From contig CM043961.1 in assembly GCA_014529385.2 (NCBI GenBank), positions 15,181,978 through 15,245,977 of the forward strand: a stretch of DNA of 64,000 nucleotides. Direction: 5' to 3'. Shown one piece after another: positions 1 to 11,547 of the stretch. This stretch comes from Adiantum capillus-veneris. Taxonomy: Eukaryota > Streptophyta > Polypodiopsida > Polypodiales > Pteridaceae. The position numbers and the translations under genes were made by a program. Every line of letters begins with the position of its first letter. Within the stretch, counting starts at the first letter, position 1. Below the pieces are notes generated by a model. It searched no databases, was not told where the DNA came from, and saw nothing but the letters and a program-made list of their open reading frames with translations.

Positions 1-1
1 A

Positions 2-205
2 CATCTTGCATGGTATCAAAAAGCTAAGGGTGCAAGGAGCTATACATACGATCTTTTGGACAATCAATGTGTATCCTTGGAGTCTATAATTTCACTTGCA
101 AACTTGACGTATGATTTGGAGACTAAGAAATACCTGCTTGATGCTAAGGACTACAAGGTCTTCAATGAGTATGTGAAAGGTAAATTGACTTCATTTGTAA
201 ATTAG
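2..205 (+). CDS. Unidentified open frame running in from the window edge (3' end only)
   Basis: A reading frame is open from base 2 to a TAG at 203-205 (67 codons, no internal Met start). It encodes a hydrophilic stretch with several Tyr/Lys/Asp residues that I do not recognise. A possible splice donor (AAAGGTAAAT) lies near 177-186, so this could be the end of an exon rather than a C-terminus. No continuation is visible downstream. It may equally be a chance frame in a repeat remnant. Confidence 0.2.
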   Translation, partial: HLAWYQKAKGARSYTYDLLDNQCVSLESIISLANLTYDLETKKYLLDAKDYKVFNEYVKGKLTSFVN

Positions 206-1744
206 GTTCAAGAATGTGCAAGAGAAAAGTTCATAGAATTGGTTTGTACAATAAAGAGCTATGTTTATTTGCTAATTCTAAGTGTAACTATTTTGAATCT
301 TACAGGTTGATACTTATGCTAGATGCAAGTGGCAAAGATGAGGGATGACTATGCTTTGAAAATATCGACTTAGATTTGTGCTCAGTACTTAGATAGGAGT
401 ATTTTCATAAAAAGACGATGTACCGTATGAAAGATGTTTGTCCAACATGGCAGTAGACTAGTGAAATGTTGATTAAGGGGTGCGCATTTGGTTTAGGAAA
501 CTCTCTTCAAATATTTCATTTTGATGTTTTGATTTATGTATTTTATGTAAACGGCCACCATATGACATGGACATGCCATTTTGTTGATTGTGTAGTATGA
601 GAAGCATGACATACTAGCACTTGGAATGTACTTTAGTTTTGAGGGTTCTTAAGTAGATTTGGTAAGCTACTTTTATGTTTTCATTTTGTGTTTGTTTTGT
701 ACATGATCGCGTATTGATGTGGACATGGCTTTTTGGTAATCGTGTGATTAAACTATGTGATTGGAGGTTCCTATGTACTATTATATGCAGGTCATATAAC
801 CACTTTGAAGTTAGATTACTTTGACTCTATTGAAAATGTGTTTGATTTTAATATGTAAGATAATCCTTAAATCCCACGTGGGAGCCCAAGATGAGGTGGA
901 CAGTTTTTTTGGAAAAAATAAATTATGTGATGAAAATCCCATGTGGGAGCCCAAGAAAAGGGTATACTGGTTTTTTTTATAGAAAGAGGTCTCCGTACAA
1001 AGGAGACTCTGGCGAAATTTTTAAGATTTCTATTTTATGTACAAACTCAAAATTAAATACAGATGGTTCTTTTTTAAAAGTTGCATTTGCTTAAGCATAA
1101 ACGTGCATTCATATCACATATAATTGTTTTTGTTCAAAAAGATTAATCTTTCAATGGGTTATTTTGTAATGTGTTTTGATTTGATGAGTGAAGTTTTTCA
1201 TAGTTGTTTAAGAGTATGCATTATTTGTTATTTAGAGAACAATCCATTTTATATGTGTGTCTTAAATCCCATGTGGGAAGCTTACTAAGTAGGTGGGTAG
1301 TATCATATGTTTTGAAATTGAGATTTGAATCAGTTTACAAGGTAAATGCTATTTGTTTTTTGACAAATTATATTGAAACGATTGGTTTATTTTAATTTAG
1401 TTTTCATTATATTTGTTGCTTTTCATGGTTTGTTCTTTTAACATCTATTGCAAATGAAAACACACTACAATGTACACTTTTGTTCATTTGCAGTTCAATA
1501 TGTATTTTTTGCAAAAGCATGTGCTTCTAAAATTGTTATGTTATTAGTATACATAAAATAGTGGGTCATTACATTCCGTATAAAATCTGTATGAGGGGGG
1601 ATGGCTCATTACGAGAACGTCCGTATCTTGTCCGTATGTAGGGGGATAGGTTAGCAAGTAAGATATCATAGATAGGGGGGTTTCTCTAATTTTGATGCAC
1701 GCAGGTGACATCCCCCCATTACTAATAGTGAATCCCCCGGGTGT
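206..1744. other. AT-rich non-coding stretch with a short repeated G-box-like motif
   Basis: No supported gene. An ~20-bp motif built on ATCCCAYGTGGGAGCCCAAG occurs at 871-890 and 936-955, with a partial third copy at 1265-1280. Its core CCCACGTGGG is a palindrome and contains the G-box CACGTG. From about 1560 the sequence becomes rich in GGGGG/CCCCC runs (1595-1740). The function is unknown. Confidence 0.4.
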
Positions 1745-4140
1745 TCAACACACCATGTAATGTGTTATGTGTGTCTCCCTCCAAGCATCCACCATTTTTG
1801 CTGTAAAACTATTGATTAAAAACTTTGGGGTGGATATCTCATCATCGGTTAGCTTTGCCTTTTTGAGAAGACAAAAAATATCATCAGTAGACTGCCACAC
1901 ATGAGCACGCTTAATTCCTAGGGCTGCTTCATTACCTTTGTAGGTGGTAATGTCACACACCTTTTTTCACAACTAAAACTCATTGGGACTTTAGGAGTCT
2001 GAATAGTTTGAAAGCAAATGTCTAGCTTTAGCTTTACTACCACCCATACATACTTTATTAAAGTGATCTTGTGTCTAGACGCCTTCTTGTCCTTTGATAG
2101 CTCAAATGCACCCCCATGTAGACCAACACTCGTTAGAATAGATTCAAGCTCTCGTATACACTCTTCTCTTCTCTTTGCAGGCTCCATATTCCAAGCGTAA
2201 TTAATATGGAGCATAAGCAACTTGTCAAGAATTCATAGACGGGCATGAAGGGTGCATACATGCACATTTATCAGTGGTAATGGAAGAATAGGATCCCAAT
2301 TTGGATCATCCATGTTTCGATTAGGGGTTACTTGTTGGTCACAACTGAGGATACCTTGAAACCATTGTTGTAGTGCTTTACCCACTGCTTGTGTAGTGGG
2401 AACACCTTTTGCAGAGTTGACTATAACTTTGCCTCCCTTACCCTTACCACCTTTCGACTCGCTGGCCCTTGCACCCTTGCCCTCAGTTCCCATTGAGACT
2501 TTACTGTGGCAGCAATAAATGCATGGAAAGAGGTTCATTGCACCTTGCTTGCACCCTAACATACACTTGAGTGTTTTCAAGTCTCCTGCCAAATGCTACT
2601 TAACTTGGAAGGTTCCAAGACCTGAAACATGTAATCGCTGTCCTTCTTGTTGTTGTCGAATGACATCAACAATTGCTCTGTGATTGAAATACCATTTTAG
2701 AGTTGCATGTGTCTCATGTGGGAGATAAAAATCTACCAGCCACTAAATATTTTTCTCTGATTGAACACCTAAACAAGTGTTTCCCTTCTCATTGGCATTT
2801 AGCTCCACATCGCCGCCCACCAAGGCCTTGCTCATCAATGTAACACTTACCCTTTTGAGCCGTTGACCTTTAACAACTTGGCACTCATCAAGATTCATAA
2901 CAAATATCACTTTCCCATCACACTCTTCTGTGTTAACCCATAAAATTTTATCATTGACTCTTGGAGCTTCAACAAGTCAACATACACATTGTTGAACTCG
3001 ATGTAGCGGAAGAATTTTTTGTCTTCTAAAGGCATGTCATCCTCCACATACTGAAATCCACCCAACAAGCTTGCAACATCATTATTGGTGCACTTTTTTG
3101 CAACATTGACACTGTAAGGCATTGGCAAAAACCAAAACAAACCTTTTGTTTGATGACTGAGTGTGACACTTCTATACAAAGATTCATAGGCCTTGAAACT
3201 TATTCCTGCGCTGTCACATACCTCCATCATCTCTTGAGGCGACACAATGCTCTTTAGCTCACTGAAATACTTTTGCCGCAAAACATTAGCAATGCTAGCA
3301 TTGCATGGATCATCTAGTAGCTCAACCAACTCCTTTAGCTTGATGATATGTTGCAGCAGAGCACGTTTGATTGTTTGAGCATCAGGATCAATTCCCATCA
3401 TCATTCAAGCCAAGTTTTTGCATATTGAATTACCGTTACACCAACCTGCAGAACATATAGGAAATCAGAATCTTGCATCAAAATTCTTACCGAGTTTGAC
3501 GGCCACATTTCTTTTGAGCTCCACCACTTCAGGATAGCAAGGACATCGCTTGTCTCTTGCGCTTACGAATGTGGTAGCTGAGGGGAATGTGTGTAAGATG
3601 ATCAATTCACCGACGCATATTTTGTGAAGTGTGTTGTAGTTGAACATAATTGTCTTGTCAACGCTCCTACTCTTTTTTTTGTTGCTGTACTTTTTCATCG
3701 AGATTCGCCATCTCATCATTCAATTGCTTCATCTTCTTGTTGGCTTCCTCTCTAACTTGTTGTAGATCTTTCACAGACTTCTCTTGCACTGATGGATAGG
3801 CAGCCAAGAGAGGTTTACTTGCTTCCCTTTCATTGATAAAAGCTGAATACAATCTCCAGTAGTAGCCAAACAGTCCGTCTCTTCTATCTCCAATAAAATG
3901 CAGAACCTCAGTGACATTACGAAAGGGTAGTGGTGCATTAGTCATTGGATCACCTGGGTAAATGTGGCCATCAACCCATAAGTTGATTGCCTTGCACCCA
4001 ATGCTTCATAGCTGATCTGTATCATTGGGATTCAATGTGCCAAGTCGCACAGTAGCGTACTCCTGCTCCAAATCAATGTTTAATCGATACCGTTTTGGCC
4101 TATTAGTAATGTCTTGCAATGGAGGGCGATTGAATGACAT
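1745..4140 (-). pseudogene. Broken unidentified gene with transposase-like features
   Basis: Reading the minus strand from an ATG at 4138-4140, a long protein can be followed through several breaks: an in-frame TGA at 4006-4008, a frame change near 3670-3690, a frame change near 3405, another near 2908, and two in-frame stops between 2600 and 2760. The segments are a basic N-terminus, a coiled-coil-like stretch (about 3680-3790) rich in Lys/Gln/Glu, an all-helical part (2907-3404), and a segment with a hydrophobic strand ending in N-L-D-E. Then come G-D-L-K-T-L, a C-x2-C pair, a K/G-rich linker, and V-H-V-C-T-L-H-A. Spaced Asp residues with a C-x2-C insertion recall DDE/RNase-H-fold DNA transposases, but I cannot name the family. 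A GTAAGA/CAG pair at 3446-3490 could bound a very short (45 bp) intron. A non-transposon origin is not excluded. Confidence 0.45.
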
Positions 4141-4413
4141 GTTTGATAGCTAATCAAGCAAAATAGAGAGAGAATGTGTAATGGTGACTAGCAGGGAAAG
4201 CTGGCTATGGACGAAAAAAGTAGAAAGTACTCTGAGATAGTAGAAAACGACTATGTTGTGGAGGGAAGAAAGAGAGGGAGTGTAGCTCAATCTCCTTTGG
4301 ATTCAAAATGTTGATCATGAGAGCTTTAGAGAGAGAAATGCAGCTGCACATAGAGGTAATGGAGTTCTCCATTGCTCTCACCTAAAGCTGGAGTGGGAGA
4401 AGCATGAGTGAGT

Positions 4414-4416
<3 letters not shown>

Positions 4417-4460
<44 letters not shown>

Positions 4461-4495
4461 AGAGGGAGGGAGGGAGTGGGAGAGAGAGAGAGAAA
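4417..4495. repeat. (GA)n microsatellite, impure
   Basis: A GA dinucleotide tract with GGGA interruptions. It lies about 280 bp upstream of the ATG of the minus-strand broken gene, in its presumed 5' flank. More short GAGAGA runs continue to about 4790. Confidence 0.9.
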
Positions 4496-5794
4496 GACAT
4501 AAAGAAAGATATTGGGAGAGTGAGTACATCTGAAGCCTTGGAGGATCTACACTTTCTATCAGATGTAGGCAGCATAGAATTTCCTCTTGATGATTGGGAG
4601 GTGGAAATGACAAGAGAGAAAAGGGGGGGGGGAAAGAGAAAGAGTTAGCTAATGTTTTAGAGAGAAAATGCAGTGAGAGAATATGCAAAATCTACTTTTT
4701 TGGCAGGGGGATGAAAAGTGCTTCTTTTAATGAGAACTAAGTGAGAGAGAGTGTTTTATATGCTAGAGAGAGAGGAGAGAGATGGGGAAAAGACATTTTA
4801 AAATTCAGTTACCCACCTCTCTTTTGTGTTAAAATAGCCTATTTTCAAAAGACAAAATATACAAATGATATTTTTAAAAATCTCAGCACAGGCCTTTTGC
4901 CCTCTCTTTTATGCTTGGTCAAACTTGGCTTTAAGCATTTCCTTAAACTGCCAAATAAACAGGCCCTCCTATACCCCATTCCCTTCCTAATGCAGGGCAG
5001 GGAAGAGGAAGAAGCAGTATTCCATTGGACAAAGAAATAGTTCCTCACTTATCATCACTCTTCTTGCTTAGCATACATAAAAGCATAGTAATGAAGATGG
5101 AAAGCTTAATCATTGAAGCATAGCTCTTAGTTGGATTTGCATTCCATAGCCAAGAGTATTGGTGACGGCTCTCAACTTCTCAAGGAGCTTGGAGAAGGAG
5201 ATGGAGCTCTTGCACTTTGCATAACACACAATGAGTGTGTGTATGAGTGTGTATAGGTGAGTATACCCTGCAAGCAAGGCCTCTTCTTGCTTTGGATCAC
5301 CCCCTCTTCTAGCTCATGCTTGAAGCTCATTGGCTCATGTCAAGCCTAGCCAATCACAAGGTTGGGCCATTTCTAGCAATAGGGGTAGTCTTGGGACAAG
5401 TGTCCCCCTTTACCCTTTGAGAGAGAGGACTTGATAAATGCAAAAACAATTAGTTAATTCAAGTAATTTATCATTGGACCCCTTATAAGCCCGGCCAATA
5501 GGATTCAAGCACCTCATGAAGGTAACATGGGTAGGAGCTTGACATGTGTCCTTGCTACCTCTTAAGGCTTGGGGTTACCTTGAGTGTGTGTGTGTGTGTA
5601 TTCTCTCACTAGCCCCTACAATATGGCTCGTGCCCTCTTATGTAGGGATCACGTTGACTTTTGGTGCTCAAGCACCTTACTCATCAAGCATGACAAAGCA
5701 CTTCTAGCTTGGGGGTGTTCCCACAAGCATCTCAAGCAAGCACAAAAAAGAACTTCAAGCACCTTAGTCATCCAGTAGGACAAGCACCTCAAGC

Positions 5795-5796
<2 letters not shown>
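4496..5796. other. Non-coding stretch, no recognised gene
   Basis: Mixed-composition sequence with short GA-, GT- and CT-runs (for example a GT run at 5584-5600). The phrase CAAGCACCT/CAAGCATC is repeated several times between 5668 and 5797. Short open frames here have repeat-like compositions and no recognisable domain. Confidence 0.5.

Positions 5797-5863
<67 letters not shown>
5797..5863. repeat. (CT)n microsatellite
   Basis: A pure CT dinucleotide array of about 67 bp. It directly abuts the left edge of a block of CGATGC/TCGACG repeats. Confidence 0.95.
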
Positions 5864-5865
<2 letters not shown>

Positions 5866-5875
5866 ATAAAAATAG

Positions 5876-6045
5876 GTGCCTTCGATGCAAATTTCGATGC
5901 GAGCCATCGAAAACTGCGTGAAAATCTTCATCCCTCTGATATCGTTGAAATATGCATCGATATCTGCGTCGAAAGGTACCTATTTTCAACGTGTATTTCG
6001 ATGCTTGTATCAACGCGTATTTCGACGACCATATCAGAATTTTTT
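5876..6045. repeat. CGA-rich subterminal-like repeat block (left copy)
   Basis: The block consists of repeated ~10-12-bp words in both orientations built on TTTCGATGC, CGTATTTCGACG and GCGTCGAAA. The stretch ATGCTTGTATCRACGC is shared with the block at 16640-16860. Clusters of short direct and inverted words like this are typical of the subterminal regions of CACTA transposons. No CACTA terminus is visible on this side. Confidence 0.5.
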
Positions 6046-6135
6046 TTTCTTGGGTAGAGGACAGGCAGCCTGGCCTGTGCCCAGTGAAAAGATGGACACA
6101 GCCACAGCCAAACTACCTGTCCTCTGCCCAAGAAA
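6046..6135. repeat. Short inverted-repeat (hairpin) sequence
   Basis: A left arm at 6046-6068 (begins TTTCTTGGGTAGAGGACAGG) pairs with the right arm at 6113-6135. About 21 of 23 positions are complementary, around a ~44-bp loop. It could be a miniature foldback element or the end of the adjoining repeat block. No target duplication is evident. Confidence 0.65.
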
Positions 6136-6310
6136 GCGAGCAGCACCAAAATCAACCTCTCCCGTAGAAATTTTGATAGAGTTTTCTTCGTTTTAACATA
6201 AACTTTAAAAAAAAAAACCATATGTATACGCCTCCTACATGATATCCATGTAGGATCTCACATGAGATTTAAGGCACAACTTGATGGAAGAAATGAAACG
6301 AACTTTGTGC

Positions 6311-6486
6311 AAAACCATAACCAAATTAAAACCATAACCATAACCCTATTGATCAAAACCATAACGACAACCATAACCATAAACAAAACAATAACCATAA
6401 ACATAACCATAAAGTTAAACATAACCATAAACAAAACAATAACCATAACCATAACGTCCATAAACAATATACAATAACCATAACCA
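6311..6486. repeat. Degenerate AACCAT/CCATAA hexamer-type minisatellite
   Basis: About 175 bp composed of AACCATAA, AAACAAAAC and CATAAACA words at irregular 6-, 12- and 18-bp spacing. It resembles a degraded short tandem repeat. It differs from the plant telomere repeat CCCTAAA and should not be read as telomeric. Confidence 0.7.
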
Positions 6487-6969
6487 TGTTTATACAAGAA
6501 AGAAACTAAGAGATGTGTCTGTGTTTCACAAAACATATATAGAAATCCACTGATGATTTGCGCATCACAACCTGCACATAAGGGGACAAGTTACAAAATT
6601 AGTATGATATTACTTCACATATACTTAATTAATTAAGTCAACTCACACATATTATTTGTCTCAATCAAATGTCTCACCTCAATCAATCAGCGAGACTCTA
6701 AGGCCTCCTAGTCTATAGGCTCTCCTGTGGTGGCAGCAAGATCATTTAATACTTCATAAATGCCTCTTCAATATCCATTTGTCTCCTCCTAGCGTGTCGG
6801 GGCTCGATGCATTGCAAGATTCTACGTTTATACAAAAACCAAAGTAATTAAGAATACATGATTCATCACTTAAAAAAAAAAAAGCCATAGCTAGGATTGG
6901 ATTGGAAACTCACAAACTCATAGCGAAAGGTGTCTAAGCCTCCGCTGCCAAGATGAGATGTGCCCCTGG
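6487..6969. other. Non-coding stretch downstream of the CACTA second ORF
   Basis: AT-rich sequence without a supported gene. It is probably the 3' flank or terminal part of the CACTA element that is read on the minus strand. No CACTA terminal motif could be fixed here. Confidence 0.4.
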
Positions 6970-7807
6970 TCATCCTACGTACCTCCGCGGCCTGACACTG
7001 CTGTCTGAACCTTGTGTCCACTGTTTGCTTATCCTCCCTGATCTCCTACCACAACTTGTGTGAGATGCCGAAGGCTTCGACGAGCCCTGCCTGAAAGCCC
7101 GACGAGCTGCATCTTGACGATGTTTCACGGTGTCTCGTTCAACATTCGTGATCCACCTCCTCAAAAGCTCCTCTGAAGCTAGAGCAGGCTGATACTCTCT
7201 CATGATGGTCTCCACTATATAATTGATTTTGCTGCAATCCTGATCAGGCTAAGACGTCTGGTGGTAGAAAACTACAGCTCTGCGAGCTAGCAAACCTGCT
7301 GTCTCATCTCAGTCCCGAATCTATCTATTTCAACCTGTCCATCTGCCCGTACAGTATAGACCTTGGAGGCACTAGGATTGTGTGCCCCCCACAGTGTCCG
7401 AGGTGTGCTAAGAGGAGTGTCGAGAGGTATGCCTGGTAGGACGGGGGTCGTGAGCGAGGAGGGGTCGAAGCATCTGTGGACCCTCCTCCACAGAAACCAC
7501 CACCTCCACCTGACGATCGCCGAGATCGGCGAGTGCACCTGTGGTGCGGAGATGCTAACGTACCCGCCTCTACCATATCCCTAGGTGTCGAAGCGGCTGT
7601 GATGGGAGACCTCGTAGGCATCGTACCCATAGGCGTCCCCCCCATAGGCGTCAGACCCTCGGGTGTGAAGCCCGGAGGCATGGTACCGGTACCTCTCGCT
7701 ATCCAATACTGTGATGTATCTGCCATCTGAGTGGGCATCATCCGTGTGATGAAGCCCATGAATGCATCCGCACTCATAGAAGCGGGAGCTGGCGACTGGT
7801 TTGCCAT
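6970..7807 (-). pseudogene. Second ORF of the CACTA element (Pro/Gly/Met-rich), broken
   Basis: The reading starts at an ATG at 7805-7807, just after a possible acceptor (TGTGTAG) on the minus strand. The N-terminal 100 residues are rich in Pro, Gly, Met and Thr with repeated P-x-G-x-T/P steps. A frame change in the GGT/GGC-rich part (about 7470-7500) leads into a frame ending near 7287. A helical, Arg/Gln-rich segment follows at 7215-6970. Position and composition fit the second protein of plant CACTA elements (TnpA-like or plant transposase-24-like), which binds subterminal repeats in the characterised maize element. I cannot see a diagnostic motif, so the functional assignment rests on context. 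Confidence 0.45.
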
Positions 7808-7938
7808 ACTAAAGTCCTACACAAAGAAAGTAAAAGAAAGCGTCAAAACACCTTTGTTTAAATTAAGAAAGATCTTAATTTTAAATCAACGTCTTCACAC
7901 AAACACTTACAGACCTCGACTAGTGAGGCATCATCAAT

Positions 7939-8862
7939 AAGATCTTGCATCGTATCATCGTCTATCTTTAACTGCAAACATAACTCTGTCCCAACTCGTT
8001 CTAGCGGATTGTCTTCATCCATTGAATCTTCATCTACAAGTGTCATATCTGCCTCATGTGCGTTATCCATCGTATATCTATCAGCTTCCTCTGCCAAAAC
8101 TTTAACCATCTCATCTAATGTCAAGTAGTATCTTCGTCGTCTGGTCGAATTTCTTCCAGGAGCTCTTGCCCTTCAAATACTTGTTTATTTCTTGGAGCAA
8201 CCTAAACCACAAACCACCATTGTTGCTCTCGAGGGTCCGGTACAAAGACCACTTGCTCGCAATGTTCTGGGAGAGAAAACATGTTGCTCGCATTTGTCCA
8301 AACCTTTGTAGAATCTATCTGCACAAGCTTGTTTCCATCTCTGCGTACCGTTGCATTGCGACCAGAAGTAATCACCTTAAACCACTTCACATCCAACAAA
8401 AAGATCTTGCATCGTATCATCGTCTATCTTTAACTGCAAACATAACTCTGTCCCAACTCGTTCTAGCGGATTGTCTTCATCCATTGAATCTTCATCTACA
8501 AGTGTCATATCTGCCTCATGTGCGTTATCCCTCGTATATCTATCAGCTTCCTCTGCCAAAACTTTAACCATCTCATCTAATGTCAAGTAGTATCTTCGTC
8601 GTCTGGTCGACTTTCCTCCAGGAGCTCTTGCCCTTCAAATACTTGTTTATTTCTTGGAGTAACCTAAACCACAAACCACCATTGTTGCTCTCGAGGGTCC
8701 GGTACAAAGACCACTTGCTCGCAATGTTCTGGGAGAGAAAACATGTTGCTCGCATTTGTCCAAACCTTTGTAGAATCTATCTGCACAAGCTTGTTTCCAT
8801 CTCTGCGTACCGTTGCATTGCGACCAGAAGTAATCACCTTAAACCACTTCACATCAAACAAA
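7939..8862. repeat. 462-bp tandem duplication within the transposase 3' coding region
   Basis: Unit 1 (7939-8400) and unit 2 (8401-8862) are adjacent and nearly identical; I count only a handful of substitutions. Each contains the C-terminal half of the DUF4216-like domain and the acidic tail (M-D-E-D-N-P-L-E-R). Both carry the same in-frame TAG after the W-W-F-V-V motif, so the stop is older than the duplication. Confidence 0.92.
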
Positions 8863-11107
8863 AACATCTCAAACTGTCTGAAGCTGACTTTCAAGATATC
8901 TGACACCAGACCACAGTAATCCAGGTTGCTAGTGCTCTCATTCATGTCTCTGGCACTGGCCCTACTCTTTTGCATGAAACTAACCATTACTCCACTGTCA
9001 AAGATGTTTCTTCTGCTATCAATTTGTTGTGTTCTGAAATGCTTTCCATGTGACCACAGTGCCATGTATGTATGATACCTCCAGTCACATCCAATAGCTA
9101 GCTCTTCCTCTTTTGGAGATATGGGTTCTCCGATCTGTCGAGCTGCTCTCACTGTCTTGTCCAACCATGCCATTGTAGGGAATTTACGTAGAGGAGCGAG
9201 ACAGCCTGGCAAGGGTAAGCCTCTAGTCATTTGGCTTCGCCTGAAATCGTGTCACTCCTTATTGCGTCTCTCTTTCTCTTCTTCATACCTTTCAAGCCAT
9301 TTTTGCATCAGCTCTAAATTTAGTATACAGAACCTCATGATCTTTTCTCGCACGGCGTTGTCCATTTTCTTCGGCACCCCTTGCCCCTGCGGCTCCTCTC
9401 CCACCAATCTTGCATCCTCCTCATCGCTCCATAGTTAAGGCATTTCAGGGTCTGAAACGGATAGAAATTTGATCGTCAAAACAAGAGACTCTTGCACCAA
9501 CCATTCTTCTGCCATGCTCCCCTCTGGATGCGCTTTTTGGCGAACAAAACCCTTAAGTGTTTTCATGAACCGCTCTAGAAAGAACAACGGCTGTGGACTG
9601 TACCGCCACCTCAACCTCATCTACTACATGGATGAGCAAGTACATTTGGATAGTTAGGCAGCTTGTGGGTAGATACTTCTCAATCATGCAAACTGCCTCA
9701 ATGGAGTTAGCCCTTGCGATTGCAATGGATTCCTCTCGTATCTCCTTGGAAGAGATCCACCACACTAGCTCTGAAATCTTGTATATGCAGGACCAGACTT
9801 CCTCTGTTAAACACCCCTTAATCGCAATTGGAAGAATAAATTGCAAGAACTTATGCTAGTCGTGCGATTTCAGTCCTGACAGTTGATCGTCATGGGTGAA
9901 TGCTGTCTTGAGACATCGCATGCATCCTGTTGGCGTCCTGAACTCTGAAATCACCCTTTCGACTTGTCGTTCCTTGCTTTTTAGCAATACCCATGGCGCT
10001 CTTGGAAGCTTTGTTTGGCCCACTACATTGGTGAAAGGCCACAGCTCTGGCATCTTTCCAACTGACTGCAAATCATCTCGTGAAGCTCAATTGTCTTTCA
10101 TTCCCATGATTGTCTTCCAGAGGAGCTCTCCCACATTCTTGAATATATGCATTGGATCCAGCAAATGGTTAATTAGTAGATCACCCCAGTACGGCAACGT
10201 ATGGAGAATGGACAAACGTTTCACTCCTGGAACAGGTTGCCCCTCATGTTGCTCCCATCGACGACGTCACTCTTGTACATGCATAGGACGACATTCGATG
10301 CGACCAAGCTGACCTTCGTGCAAGTGATGGCCATCTGGAAGATAACGATGGTGGCCTTGATAAATTGTCTTTCTTAGCGAGGTAGAATAGTGCACATCCA
10401 AAGACGGCCTGCAAATTGGACATGCATTGTATCCCGAAGTTGTAAGCCCTGTATATATTAAAGCATGATTCAGTACTACACAAAGTGCTTACGAATAGCT
10501 TGAATTTTGTAAATCATCCACCATTACCACAAGCTTCACCGTATCCTGGCCAATCATGCATAGTCCACATAAGAAGTGATCCATGGATCCTTGCATGATG
10601 TTGTCTTGTTGGTTCAACCGCATCTGCTATGGCGATCCCATGCCATAACTCCTAGAGCTCGTCAGCTAGTTGTGCTAGATAAACATCCATGTTTTTTGCC
10701 TTGAACTTACCAGGCACAATCAAGCCTAATATCAAATGACCCTTCTTGATGGCAAGCCATGGCGGGAGGTTGTAATTGACAAGGGAATGGATCTATTCAT
10801 AGAATTCCACCGCATCAACTTTGCAATGGAACCACAACGAAACATGCTTTTTATCCTCAGAATAATAGGGAAATGCCGTAACACTTTAGCTGGCACTGAC
10901 TCACCAACTGCATTTTGTTTGTAGCGCATTGCTCCGCACTTAGAACACGACAGACAATCTGCGAATTCATTGTGAAAAAGAATGCAATCATTTGGACATG
11001 CATGAATCTTGTTGTAGTCCAAGCCAACTGAGGTCAATAGTCGCTTTGCGTCTGGCCTAGAGGGGGGCATTTCATTGTCAGTCGGGAGTAGTTTCTCCCG
11101 CAACAAC

Positions 11108-11187
11108 CTGTATAAGCCACATTAAATTAAAATCTCCCCAAGCAAGTCACCGTTGCAATCGGAAAATCTCTTTTGTAAGTTACATAC
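11108..11187 (-). other. Intact 80-bp intron of the CACTA transposase
   Basis: On the minus strand the donor TTTAG|GTATGT and the acceptor TATACAG|GTTG bound 80 bp. Joining the flanks keeps the frame and gives ...T-A-L-F-R-L-L-R-E-K-L-L-P, matching the spacing expected between the Y-G-W-S-D and G-L-D-Y-x-K-I-H blocks of tnp2 transposases. The junction has survived although the rest of the gene has decayed. Confidence 0.85.
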
Positions 11188-11482
11188 CTAAACAAAGCAG
11201 TGATGCTTGCATCTGACCACCCGTACATTGACTGTAGATTCAAAAATGACAGACAAGTACGAAGCACATACATTTTGGCGCCTTCATAGATTGGTCAACG
11301 TGCCAACTTTCTCAACATGTCTTTTGGAGATAGGCGCACGTCTTTTGGTGCTGCTTCTTTAGCGTTCTCCTTGCTTGTCTGGAAGAAGGTATCCAACATC
11401 TCCTCCATGTCGTCGTCTTCTGTCTGTAAGCCGTTCTCTGGTTCCATCCTTGGCTCTAGATTGGTCGGACCTTCACGCATAA

Positions 11483-11487
<5 letters not shown>

Positions 11488-11545
<58 letters not shown>
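11488..11545. repeat. (CT)n microsatellite inside transposase coding region
   Basis: About 29 CT units, read as an alternating Glu-Arg run on the minus strand. The upstream frame (11743 to 11546) and the downstream frame (11480 to 11295) do not agree across the tract. Confidence 0.9.

Positions 11546-11547
<2 letters not shown>

Noticed and set aside
3446-3490. 45-bp intron in the unidentified minus-strand gene
   Set aside because: The GTAAGA donor and TTCTGCAG acceptor look good, but 45 bp is below the usual plant minimum and the following frame needs a further shift, so it is mentioned only as a possibility in the gene entry.
5709-6013. Long low-complexity ORFs (Ser-Leu, Glu-Arg runs) over the CT/GA microsatellites
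   Set aside because: They arise because CT/GA arrays have no stops in two frames. No domain or conserved start is present. The same applies at 4326-4688, 11317-11553, 12153-12440, 16023-16904 and 27976-28357.
6311-6486. Telomere-like AACCAT repeats
   Set aside because: The units are AACCATAA/AAACAAAAC with irregular spacing and lack the CCCTAAA plant telomere unit except by chance, so this is not an interstitial telomere.
8118-8567. 149-codon plus-strand ORF over the duplicated CACTA region
   Set aside because: The minus strand encodes the recognisable DUF4216-like domain here; the plus frame is its antisense shadow and is repeated with the duplication.
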